Shown here piece after piece: positions 24,271 through 36,947 of a DNA stretch of 64,000 nt (position 1 is the first letter of the stretch; every line of letters starts with the position of its first letter). The notes under the pieces are model-generated. The model saw only the letters and a program-made list of their open reading frames with translations, was not told the origin of the DNA and did not search any database. The stretch is from Vermamoeba vermiformis (Eukaryota > Tubulinea > Echinamoebida): the NCBI GenBank assembly GCA_045837725.1, contig JBEWZL010000113.1:1-64000 (forward strand). Reading direction: 5' to 3'. Made by a program: the position numbers and the translations under genes.

Positions 24271-25561
24271 TTTGATGATCTGTTTAATAAATAGTTTTGT
24301 GGGGTTTAAATAAATAATATGTTAAAAACTGAAAGGAAGGAAAAGAATGAAAGAAAGCGGCTTCTAGACTACTGAAATCAAACCACTTTTCACTGTGTTT
24401 TCGCCGCATTTTCGCCCGCTTGTTCTCGATCGACACGACAATGTCATGGCCAAATATGCGTGTATTTATATATATATTGCTACGGTTGATACAAAATGAT
24501 ATGGCACGTAAATGAATTGAAAAACAAAATCAACGACTAAAATTTCAATTAATCTAATCTGGAAGCACTCTGGTATCTAATTTAGGCGTACCTTGCTCGT
24601 GTGAAAATAGCCACACCTATAATAATACTTGTGCTCGATAGTAGAAACTCGGCAGCTTATTCATCTAAATCTAGCCGTTACAAGGCTTGGTTGAAGGTGG
24701 TTCCTATCCGTAGCGCATGTTCAGTTCAAAATACACAATAATACAAAGAGTAGGCACAATGCATTAACAAATTACTTCAAGGTCGTGTGGAGAACAATTG
24801 AGTCTCAAATATCAAAAATCCTGTGAAGACGCACACAGCCCTTTCACGAAGCAGAAAGTGATCGCCTCCGTTTATACGGTGACTGCTATGTTGTACGGTG
24901 ACCCTTATGACTATGGTATCATCCACCAGTAGTCTTATCGCAGAGTGGCCTCAACCAACTTGCATGCAAGCCAGATTAAGTCGTTTCAAAAACTACAAGC
25001 ACAAAAATCAACAAAATTAATGCCGTAGTGGTAAAAATAATATCATGATATCATGCCATTTTTTGGAAGATATTTGGAATTTGGTTTTGACATAATTTTT
25101 GTCAAATCAAATCCACTGCAAACAAACGTACCCACTGCGTTCTGCAAAATCACTTCTATCAATCTTAGCAATCTTAGTGATATCCGGCAAGGCAATCACA
25201 TTATACATGTTACCCGGCCCACCTCTAGGTCACAAGCCCGTGCGATCTGGGGACAGCCATTCGACATTACCTGATATTGCTAATGACTTTACGAGCTCAC
25301 AGGCCGTTGACAAGCGCGCAGTGTTGCGCTTTGTGCAGTTCGATTCGGAAGGTTACCGGGCCAACAACACGTAAAAACCCCTGTCCGAAACCGAAATCGT
25401 CGCTAATTTTAGCCCTTAAATCCTCAATTTGTTTCCTTTTAGAATTCCATAACTTTATTTTCAACCCAAGCACAGACAGGATACACCGCTCGCTCCCGTA
25501 TTCTAGTACAACAGTGGTCAAGTAAAGGCAGTGGAACCAAAGTTAGATCCGTGACACGATA
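24271..25561. other. Intergenic region between divergent glucosyltransferase and receptor kinase genes
   Basis: A 1.3 kb stretch between two outward-facing starts, so both promoters should lie in it. It is AT-rich for the first 400 bp and more mixed after 24660. The only frame of interest is listed separately at 25099-25374. No repeat ends, tRNA or conserved block seen. Confidence 0.5.
25099..25374 (+). CDS. Possible small membrane or secreted protein (weak)
   Basis: An ATG frame of 91 codons with a basic start and a hydrophobic run (SLLSILAILVISGKAITLYML) followed by a polar tail containing Pro/Gly and ending RANNT. It has no introns, unlike most neighbours, and lies only 190 bp before the first receptor kinase. 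It may be chance or an untranslated leader. No family recognised. Confidence 0.2.
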   Translation: MSNQIHCKQTYPLRSAKSLLSILAILVISGKAITLYMLPGPPLGHKPVRSGDSHSTLPDIANDFTSSQAVDKRAVLRFVQFDSEGYRANNT

Positions 25562-28527
25562 ATGAATCAACTCGTTCTACTCGTGCTGCTGTTTGCCATT
25601 GGGAGCAACCTGGAGATTAATAGTGTCTGTAAGTACTATTGTAAATATGCAATATTGCAATAATATACCGATGGCAACGGTTAATATTTTGCCGAAGACG
25701 TTGACCAAATTATTAATTTAAATTGCTTTACAAACAAAACTCAAACTTGATTTCGCTTATTGCTTCGTGCTCTATAATTACAAACTACAATTAATTTATT
25801 GAATGCTTTGTCAATAATTTTGGTGACACTTTCCATCCAGATTCGCTGCCGACCTATTATTCAGATACTGGACTGACGGCAAACTTGGTACTGGATGTTT
25901 CCCTAGATCGGTTTCAAGTTCGCGTCGTTCCTACAAAGAACGATAGTACTAAATTCGCTGTATGCTTGGCCTACGGAACAACGCTTAATGTCGTATACGT
26001 CTCCAAATATGAGTACTCTACTCTCAACAAAAGCTTTACGTTTGTTTACAACGTTTCTTTGGGCGGAGTTAATACCTTTCAAGGGTGGTCTTTCCCCGAT
26101 CGAGGATCAGAAGATTGTGCCTCGATAGCTCTCATAACTGAGGTGAATATTATGAAAAGTACGCTGCCATTTAGCACGATCTAACATCGATTATTTAGCA
26201 AAATGAGCTTATCATAGGTCCCAATTTTTATTCTCTGAATCCACTGGGAGACGGACCTGAGCTGCTGGTGGGTCCTACGAGAGTAAACTCATCGACCGAA
26301 GAAATGATGATAGTCATGGCCAATAGCGTAAGCATATCACAAGCACAACCCATTGTTACTAATACTCTGTGGTAGTCAATGATTCGAAACCTCGATTATT
26401 CACTTTTGCAAAGTGCGGGAGCAGGTTTGAAGGATAGTTCCCTTAGTGTCTGCAATTATGGTAAGTTGTTGCATTTGTTTAAAGCTATGCTAATTCCTTA
26501 TCCGTTAGGGCCGAGTTCATTTTTTGTCGCGCTCGGAATTACTGCCGGAGGTTTGCCTCAGCAGGCACAAGTTTTCAACCAAAACTTGGGCAAACCTTGG
26601 ATTATAGGGAACACAACTTATCCCGCAAGAACTCCGTCGGTCGCTGGGTGGCCAGCTAGTGGCAAATTCATGATCTGCTATGACAATGGCGGAAACGTAA
26701 CCACGGCAAAGGTAAACAATTTTAAGTTATTTTCTTTAAAATACGAAAATTTTAACTAATATTGTTATCCAGATTTTCTGCCGTGCATCAGCGAGTGACA
26801 AGGAGACTATTATTGATGACCAGGGTGCTAGCTCAGTATTCTCGAGAGTTACCGTTAGCCCGGTGCTCGAGACACACGCAATCGTCAGTGCTTTAGCGAC
26901 GGATACTAGCCCTCATTTTAGGCTTTATGCTGTCGATAGCAACACTGGCACATTAGTCCCTGACTCAACGTGGGTCGGTGATTCAGCTGATGCAGTCACT
27001 CATGACTCGCACTCGGGCGTTATTGCCGTGGGTGTCCTATATCAGACCCAGTTAACTATTCGCATTCTACAGTTCAATGTACGTACGAGAATACTGTTCT
27101 TTTAAGCTAGCGTACTAACAAAAGCGACTTAAAGCCTCCCAGCACACCAGTGAGCTCTACAGGTCCTCCAAGCACATCTGGCGGGCCACCTCCTGCCGAT
27201 TCACCTTTAAGCACACCAAGTGACCCGTCTTCACAAGGAGTCCCACAAAGCGTACAAATCGGCGTCGGAGTTTCAGTGTCGGTGGCAGGCGCCGCTGCGG
27301 GATTGTTGCTGTTACTGCTATTGTTGAAGAAGAGACGTGATAAAAAGAAGAAACAGGGCGACCAAGTGCCAATGACTAATGACGACGAAAGGACTTACGC
27401 TGGCATTCCTACAGGAAAGTATTCAAACTTCAACACGACGAATGAAAGTGTCACTACGGCTACAGAAGAGGACGGTATTGCTGTCCCGACGTCGATTAAA
27501 CCGTCGGAGATTGACCAACGAATGCACATTCCGTACAAGAGTCTCGTGTTCGTCAAAGAGATTGGTGCGGGAAGCTACGGCAAAGTCTATCTCGGGTACG
27601 TCGTTCAATGTCACGTGCCTTACGTGTTCTAACTGTAGAGTGTTTCAGTGAATGGAGAGGAGCGAAGGTTGCAATCAAAGTGAACAACACAGTGACTGAT
27701 GTCGATGGATTCCTCGCTGAAGCTAAACTCACACTGTAAGTAGAGTTAAACGTGGTGCTATTTTGGTTAATCTAATTGTTACCAGTGGCATCCCTCCTCA
27801 TCCGAACCTTGTGCAAACCTTTGGTGTGTCACTTGATGGACCCAATCCTTGCATTGTTCTCGAGTATTGTGGTGGTGGATCGCTTGATAATTTGTTCGGA
27901 TCTGAGAACTTATCGAATGAGAAGAGGCTTGACTACGCACTGAAGATTGGCTACGGCTTGCTTCACCTCCATTCACGCAATATCGTGCATCGTGACTTGG
28001 CAGCACGCAACATCTTGCTGACAAATGATGGTCAACCAAAGATCTCAGACTTTGGTATGTCTCGTATTGTTCAAGAAGAAGCTGCCAAAGGACGAACGAA
28101 AAACATGGTCGGTCCGCTCAGATGGATGTCTCCTGAAAACTTAAAGGACCGAACGTATAGTTTGAAGTCTGACGTTTGGAGCTTTGGCATTACCTGTAAG
28201 CCGTTAATTCCAGATCAGAGTCGGTACCGAAGATCTTACCTTTTGATTCAATAGTGTACGAAATTGTTGCCGGAAAAGAACCGCACGTTGACGAAGATCA
28301 GCTAGAGATAGCGCTGAAGATTAGAAATGAAGGTGCGACGCCCAAGATCCCCGAAGACTGCGATCCAGTTCTTCGCGAGTGCATGGAAATGTGTTGGAAG
28401 TTCAACCCGGAAGAGCGACCTGTAAGTACTTGAATGCAATTATATATTCCTTAAGATTAAGTATTAATATGTTGACTAGACAATGGAAGAGGTTTGTGCG
28501 TTCCTTCGATCTAAATCCTCCGCTTGA
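25562..28527 (+). CDS. Receptor tyrosine kinase, array member 1
   Basis: Eleven exons give about 750 residues. A signal peptide (MNQLVLLVLLFAIGSN) precedes an ectodomain of about 360 residues with WD-like lines (KFMICYDNGG, SVAGWPAS, HFRLYAVDSNTGTLVPDS). A Pro/Ser stalk and a transmembrane helix (GLLLLLLLL, stop-transfer KKRRDKKKK) follow. The juxtamembrane part holds GKYSNF. The kinase has GAGSYGKVYLGEWRG, VAIKV, HRDLAARNILL, SDFGMSR and RWMSPENL; HRDLAARN and the RWM.PE run are typical of tyrosine kinases. All catalytic residues are present. It ends right after the last kinase helix, with no tail. It is the most diverged of three tandem copies. Tyrosine specificity is by signature only. Confidence 0.85.
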
Positions 28528-28770
28528 TCCATTTTTTTGAGCGCGGGTAACGATAACTTGGTTTGTATATATTATTGCACATGTGCAAAAGGTGCATGGA
28601 GCAAATTAAAATTAAATCGTAGTTGCCTAATTTGGATCCGAGCGACCTTTAATTTTCAGACAACGGTTCTTTTTACAATATTTTTACAATTATTCCAAGA
28701 TTTGAAGGAGCAATAAAGCTTTGCAATTATTTATTATTAAGGCCCAGGCTTAGAGCGGCTACCTTGAATA

Positions 28771-31700
28771 ATGGAGATGCGAGCAATGTACTGGTCTCTT
28801 CAACTCTTTCTGTTCGCGTGCCTTGCCTTGTGGGTTAATAGTATGTATAATTATAGCACAGTACTTTAATATGACAATAATAGGACAGTAATAGGATGAG
28901 ATTAAATAATAGTAGAAAATAACTCAACCGTTTTTTTTTTAAAAATGAATATTTTCGAAGCTTGTTTAATAATTACTCAGAGCTGCTATCATTGTGTAGC
29001 GGAAACTAGGGTTTTTTAGAATTCTAAAATTAACGGATTGCTTTACCAGGCACGAGTGCTCAAGCCCCACCCAATTACTTGCCACAGTTAACAATGATTC
29101 AAGCATCTACCGTTAATGCGTCACCAGATAAAATTCAAGTGCAGGTCGTACCGGTCAACAATGCCAACCGAGATTATGCGATCTGTGTTGGCTGGAGAGT
29201 CGGCACAACTATGACGCTGACGAAGCACATGTATTCTGCTCTCACGAATACTGTCTATAATTCGACTGATCTGTCCACTACGACCGCTATCAAGGACTTC
29301 TACATTATGAGCCCGGGTACATTGCAGTGCCAGGTTCTCTACCTCACCACGGTAAGAAACGAGGCGTTGCCACGAATGAATGCTAACTCTTATTACAGAC
29401 GAATTCACTGATATCTTGCTCAAATGCTGGTACCACCAGATGCAGCGCTGACTTGCCCTTGGAAAATAACCCAATCTATATCGGACAAGTTAACCAAGCA
29501 GCAGGAGTATCGGATGGTATTTTCTTTTATACGAATGGGGTAAGTATTCAATTTGAACACACAAAGACGATCAAATCTGATTATTTGATTGGCAGACTGA
29601 CGCATTTGGAGATGGTTATCAAGGAAAACTAGCCCCACCCGCTCTATATAGTTCCTTATCGGCGACTTTGTGGGGTAAGTTAGTTTTAGTTCAATCTTGT
29701 GGTTCTAATAGGCTCTTAGGGACATCTAACTACATCACCGCTCTTGAAAAGACTAACGGTGGGTACGTACCACCGGGAATTTACGAAAAGGCGGTGGGCA
29801 CGTGGACTCAACAGTCCGTCGCGCAAGTTGCTAGAGCGCCTTCAGTTGCCGGGTGGTCTGGTTCCTCACCTCAATGGGTCGTCTGTTTTGACACAGGCGC
29901 TAACGACCCCGCTGACTCTTATGTAAGACACACAGTATGTGCTAAATTTGAACTAATAACTTTCGTAATAGATCTATTGCAAAGCAAAAGGTCAACTTGA
30001 GAATACAATTGACGATGGCGCAGGGGCAGGTGCCTTCTTTGAGCAATCAATGGTCAGTGCCGTTCACGACGATTATGGCATCGTGTCAACTGTCGCCTGG
30101 TCGCAGTCCACGCCAAAGATGAGAATGTACGTTATCAATCGTGCAGATGGATCTTTAGTCCCAGGGACTGTGTGGTTGGATAACAGAGTTGCAAATCGAG
30201 TGGCGCACCATTCTGCCAATGGTCTTGTCGCAATAGTGCAGTTTAGTTCTTCGGCGAGTGACCTGCGCCTTTATGCACATGATTTTAAGGTAAGCAATTT
30301 CACGGGCGAGACACGTAGACTAACTAGTTGCTCAGCCTACGTTTTTACCCCAAGGTCCAGTTACAACGGACCCGGTGGCGCCTGTTGCTTCCCCCTCTCT
30401 AACACCTCAAGCAAGCAACTCTCCGTCATTAAGACCATCGGCACCGCTTGCTGCAACAACACCCGGATCTCCTCTATCACCCAAACCAAACCAGACACCA
30501 CTAACTGCTCCCAATAGTGAGTTAGCACCCGATGGTTCTGTTATCGGGACTCCAGGTACGCCTGATTCTGGCTCGGCGGGTTTGACTCAAGGAGCAAAGA
30601 TCGGTGTTGGTGTTGCGGTCAGTGCAGTTGGCGCAGGTGCAGGATTGTTCGTACTTCTCTTCTTGCTCAAGAAAAAGCGTGACAAGAAGAAGCAAATGAG
30701 CGACGAAACACCAATGGCTCCAGTCGATGGCTCAAAAGAACCTGGCTCTGACAACACTTACGGAAACCTGCCTGGAATGGACAATGGCAAGTACTCGAAC
30801 ATCAATCTGACCAGCAACAGCAAGTATGGCAACGTCTCGGTCACTGGTAGTGATGATGGTATTGCAGTACCAACATCGATTCAGCCATCAGAGATCGACA
30901 AGAGAATGCACATTCCTTACAAGAGTCTCGTGTTCGTCAAAGAGATCGGTGCGGGAAGCTACGGCAAAGTCTACCTTGGGTAAGCATCAGACTCATTAGT
31001 TGTGACGAGCGAGATACTTCGTTCGATGTCCCGTGTCTTACGTGTCCTAACGATCGAATATTTCAGTGAATGGAGAGGAGCGAAGGTCGCAATCAAAGTG
31101 AACAACACAGTGACTGATGTCGATGGATTCCTCGCTGAAGCTAAATTGACTCTGTAAGTCCATACGAGCAACGATTCCTATCAATTAATTACTCACCCGC
31201 TTAATTACAGTGGCATTACACCTCATCCGAACCTTGTGCAAACATTTGGTGTGTCACTTGATGGACCCAATCCTTGCATTGTTCTCGAGTATTGTGGTGG
31301 TGGATCACTCGATCAACTGTTCGGTGGCGACAAAGGACTGACCAATGAGAAGAGACTTGAGTACGCACTGAAGATTGGTTATGGTTTATTGCATCTCCAC
31401 TCACGCAATATCGTGCATCGAGACTTGGCAGCACGCAACATCTTGCTGACAAACGATGGTCAACCAAAGATTTCAGACTTTGGTATGTCTCGAATTGTTC
31501 AAGAAGAAGCCGCCAAAGGACGAACGAAAACGAACTTTGGACCAATCAGATGGATGGCACCTGAATGCTTGAAAGACAAATCGTACAGTTTGAAGTCCGA
31601 TGTTTGGAGCTTCGCCATGATTTGTAAGCGATGAGCGTTAATGGTGTCGCTCTAAATCCGAACTAACGTTGTCCCAGTGTACGAACTTGTTGCAGGCAAA

Positions 31701-31953
31701 GAGCCTCATGAAGACGCAGATCAACTTGAGATTGCACTGAAGATTCGAGACAAAGGAGAGACACCAAAGATCCCAGAAGACTGCGATCCAGTTCTTCGAG
31801 AATGCATGGAGATGTGTTGGAAGTTCAGTCCTAATGATCGACCCGTAAGTACCACGTTAATACTATAAATATTAATATGTAATTAATAACATTACCATTT
31901 AGACAATGGAAGATGTTTGCGACTTCCTCAGATCGAAGTCGCCGGATTCTTAA
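28771..31953 (+). CDS. Receptor tyrosine kinase, array member 2
   Basis: Eleven or twelve exons with the same plan as member 1. The signal peptide is in MYWSLQLFLFACLALWVNS. The ectodomain shares only scattered lines with member 1 (SVAGWSGSSPQWVVCFDTG, RMYVINRADGSLVPGT). The Pro-rich stalk is followed by a transmembrane helix (GVAVSAVGAGAGLFVLLFLL) and KKKRDKKK. The juxtamembrane segment has three Tyr-x-Asn sites (TYGNL, KYSNI, KYGNV). The kinase (GAGSYGKVYLG, VAIKV, HRDLAARN, SDFGMSR, RWMAPECL) is complete and nearly identical to member 3. Introns sit at the same places in all three genes. Ligand unknown. Confidence 0.87.
30577..31953 (+). repeat. Near-identical intracellular-half repeat, copy in kinase 2
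   Basis: From GACTCAAGGAGCAAAGATCG to the stop codon, this block matches 33880-35210 almost base for base in exons, with differing introns. The upstream ectodomain exons do not match at this level. The sharp edge at the transmembrane exon suggests gene conversion or a recent partial duplication. Confidence 0.7.
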
Positions 31954-32235
31954 GTAAGAAAATTTCTTCTCCTTATCTGGAAATTACTTTGTAAAATAAT
32001 AATTAGAAATTAATTCTATCTTATCACGTGCGTAATCATTGAAAATAGTTGTCGTCCGTTAATCACAATCTCCCGGAAGAGATTTTCTAAATTTGGGTTG
32101 TTCAACGAACTAGTCGTTTCAAAACATTAATTTTATTCAATTTACGTTTCTTTATTTCAATTTGTTAACCCCGCAACAACATTTCTCGACGAAACGTTGT
32201 GGTCAAGAAGTCGCTGTGTGGTTTTCATAGGCTCA

Positions 32236-35210
32236 ATGGATCGACTTCGTTATGTCGTTCTCTTTCTGGTTTGCTTGGCTTTGATAATTTCCGGAGAAAT
32301 ACGTAAGTGTTTAGTGCAGTGAAATCGGCAAAATTAGGAGATTGCCAAGCATGTTTAAATTTATATAAAAATGGATTAATTTACTTTTGTCATAGAGGAC
32401 TCCCCAAGCCCTTACGTACTGCTAAGAACTGCGCCGAAGATTATTTTGGATGCACAATTTACGGTCATGAACAAAATGGTCGTTAAAGTGGTTCCTACTG
32501 GAGCGTTCAAAAACCAAGACTTTATCATTTGTCTAGGATATGAATATCTTACATCTTCTTCTGCAAGTTTAATTGGCCTAAAGAAGTATTTCTATTCCAG
32601 CCTCAACGGATCGATGTCGCTACCGCAGGATATTCCCGTTACAATTAACTCCTTCAGAGATTTCGCTTTTCTCGATAAAGGCGATGATTCGTGTTCCACT
32701 GGCATTCTCGAAGAAGTAAGTAACTAATAAAACTTTCAAGTATTAAAAGTTGCGGGCAGATCAGCTCCAATTGGAAAGTTGGCTCGGCAGACACATTTTC
32801 CAACGTAGCCATGGACAGAAATCCAATACGAGCCGCTATCACGAAGCCAGATTACAGCGGAACGGCAATATTATCATTCTTTTGCAATACTGTAAGTTCG
32901 CATGCTATTTGTTTTATAGAATTTTTTTGACTTACGCGGACAGACTGCTTGTTTCGACAACACCTACAACCCCATATCTCAAGCCTCTGGGAGCTCTATA
33001 TACAGCTCTATCAACGTAGCTAACATAGGTAAATGATTGCGGTACTGAGATTGGACAAAGTCATTAACATGCCATTTCACAGGTCAATCGTCGTACTTGG
33101 CAACGATGTCGTTTAATCCTTCAGCGGGTCTCAAACAAGGTCAGGTTAGTATGTTCAGCAATGGTGTTTGGAGTGTTTCTTCTACGAGTAATACCGCCCG
33201 TGAAATTTCCGTTACTTCCTGGGACGACAATGATTTCATGTTCTGCTACGACAACGGAATCCTTCAGCTAATAGATTCACCGACAGTACGTCCGTTGAAT
33301 ATACACTTGATTTGTATTAACTTTGAGTAAGATTTACTGCCGATCCAAAAATTCTGGAAGCGACATCATTATCGACGAAGGAAGGCCTAACGCTGCTAAC
33401 GCCACGTTCAGCCAAGTTAACGTTAGTCCTGTTAACCCCAACTATGCCTTCGTTTCTGCATTGGCGACCAATGGCGTTGGCTCCCACTACAGACTCTACT
33501 CTGTTACCAAAGGTTCAGATGCCGCTCTTGACCCGCGAACGCTTTTGATAGGCACCTCCGCAGTGCGAGTTGCGTCGCATTCCAAAGGCAATATTATTGC
33601 TGTGGCTGTCTGTTACGCGGCTGCTATTGACCTCACTCTCTATGGGTTTGATGTACGTTACGTCTTAACTATTGTTGACGTTCTAACGCTTCTTTTAGAT
33701 GAGCGTTTTCAACCCACCTGTAGCACCTCCTGTTGCCACTCCAATCACTCCACCGCAGGCAGCACCGGTCACCACCGCCCCACAAGCAACTCCGAACACA
33801 AATTCTCCAGTTGCACCGCCTGGTTCTTCCCCCATAGGCACTCCTACAGCCACAGTAGTCGACCCCCCAGTTGCTGACTCGGGTTTGACTCAAGGAGCAA
33901 AGATCGGTGTTGGTGTTGCGGTCAGTGCAGTTGGTGCAGGTGCAGGACTGTTCGTTCTTCTCTTCTTGCTCAAGAAGAAGCGTGACAAGAAGAAGCAAAA
34001 GAGTGACGAAACACCAATGGATCCAGTCGATGGCTCAAAAGAACCAGGTTCTGACAACACTTATGGAAACTTGCCAGGAATGGACAATGGCAAGTACTCG
34101 AACATCAACCTGACTGGCAACAGCAAATATGGCAACGTCTCAGTCGCTGGTAGTGATGATGGTATTGCAGTACCAACATCGATTCAGCCATCAGAGATCG
34201 ACAAGAGAATGCACATTCCTTACAAGAGTCTCGTGTTTGTCAAAGAGATTGGTGCGGGAAGCTACGGCAAAGTCTATCTCGGGTAAGTCGTTCAACGTCA
34301 CGTGCCTTACGTATTCTAACGATCGAATATTTCAGTGAATGGAGAGGAGCGAAGGTTGCAATCAAAGTGAACAACACAGTGACTGATGTCGATGGATTCC
34401 TCGCTGAAGCTAAATTGACTCTGTAAGTTCATAAGCAACGGTTCCTATCAATTAATAGCTCACCCGCTTAATTACAGTGGTATCACACCTCATCCGAACC
34501 TTGTCCAAACCTTTGGTGTGTCACTTGACGGACCCAATCCTTGCATTGTTCTCGAGTATTGCGGCGGCGGCTCGCTCGATCAGCTATTCAGTGGCGATAA
34601 AGGACTGACCAACGAGAAGAGACTTGAGTACGCACTGAAGATTGGTTACGGCTTGCTTCATCTCCACTCACGTAGTATCGTGCATCGTGACTTGGCAGCA
34701 CGCAACATCTTGTTGACAAACGATGGTCAACCAAAGATTTCAGACTTTGGTATGTCTCGAATTGTTCAAGAAGAAGCCGCTAAAGGACGAACCAAAACGA
34801 ACTTTGGACCAATCAGATGGATGGCACCTGAGTGCTTGAAAGACAAGTCGTACAGTTTGAAGTCCGACGTTTGGAGCTTTGGTATTATTTGTACGTGATT
34901 ATCGTTGTCCCGCTACAAACCCGAACTAACATTGTTCTAGTGTACGAGCTTGTTGCAGGCAAAGAGCCTCATGAAGACGCAGATCAACTTGAGATTGCGT
35001 TGAAGATTCGAGACAAAGGAGAGACACCAAAGATTCCTGAAGACTGCGATCCAGTTCTTCGCGAGTGCATGGAAATGTGTTGGAAGTTCAGCCCTAATGA
35101 TCGTCCCGTAAGTATTATATACAAAAATTATATTACATACTAACTAACACCAACGATAGTCAATGGAAGATGTTTGCGCTTTCCTTCGATCCAAGTCGCC
35201 GGATTCTTAA
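32236..35210 (+). CDS. Receptor tyrosine kinase, array member 3
   Basis: Starts at the ATG 32236 with a signal peptide (MDRLRYVVLFLVCLALIISG). The ectodomain has the same skeleton as members 1 and 2 (FMFCYDNG, HYRLYSVTKGSDAALDPRT) but little identity otherwise. After a Pro/Thr-rich stalk, the transmembrane helix, juxtamembrane Tyr-x-Asn sites (TYGNL, KYSNI, KYGNV) and kinase are almost the same as in member 2, including most synonymous sites. Lys of VAIKV, HRD and DFG are intact. The last exon ends in FLRSKSPDS. The mix of conserved intracellular and diverged extracellular halves fits receptors that read different ligands into one signalling output. Confidence 0.87.
33880..35210 (+). repeat. 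Near-identical intracellular-half repeat, copy in kinase 3
   Basis: Partner of 30577-31953. The intron after the GKVYLG exon is a mosaic: its first half resembles the intron of kinase 1 (TCGTTCAACGTCACGTGCC) and its second half that of kinase 2 (AACGATCGAATATTTCAG), again pointing to conversion within the array. Confidence 0.65.
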
Positions 35211-35411
35211 AACTGGCTATGTTTATACATATTAAATCTTGTACAACTGAAAGGGTATTCCCTATGTAATATTAAATAAATAGAGTAGATCCGATTGAAA
35301 ATCAATTACAAATGCACAAGAGGAATTTTATCTAAAAGATCTAAAAAATTAACAAGAGTAGCTATTTACACACGCGAAATATAAGACAGTAGCGAATAAA
35401 ATAACCTTCGC

Positions 35412-36818
<1,407 letters not shown>

Positions 36819-36947
36819 TGAACAGTTTAACACTTGTTGATGGAAGTTTTATCTATTGTAGCCTTGCTGCTCTGGAAGTAAAATTAAAGTCTTTTGAAGT
36901 TTCAGTTCCCTTTCTTTCAGCTCTGCGCCAACACAAAAGCCACGAAG

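Noticed and set aside
24660-25060. Possible decayed mobile element in the glucosyltransferase-kinase gap
   Set aside because: Composition shifts slightly, but no terminal repeats, target duplications or coding remains were seen.
31216-31545. Long minus-strand frames across the kinase exons
   Set aside because: Antisense shadows caused by the conserved kinase codons; the same shadow recurs in each array member.
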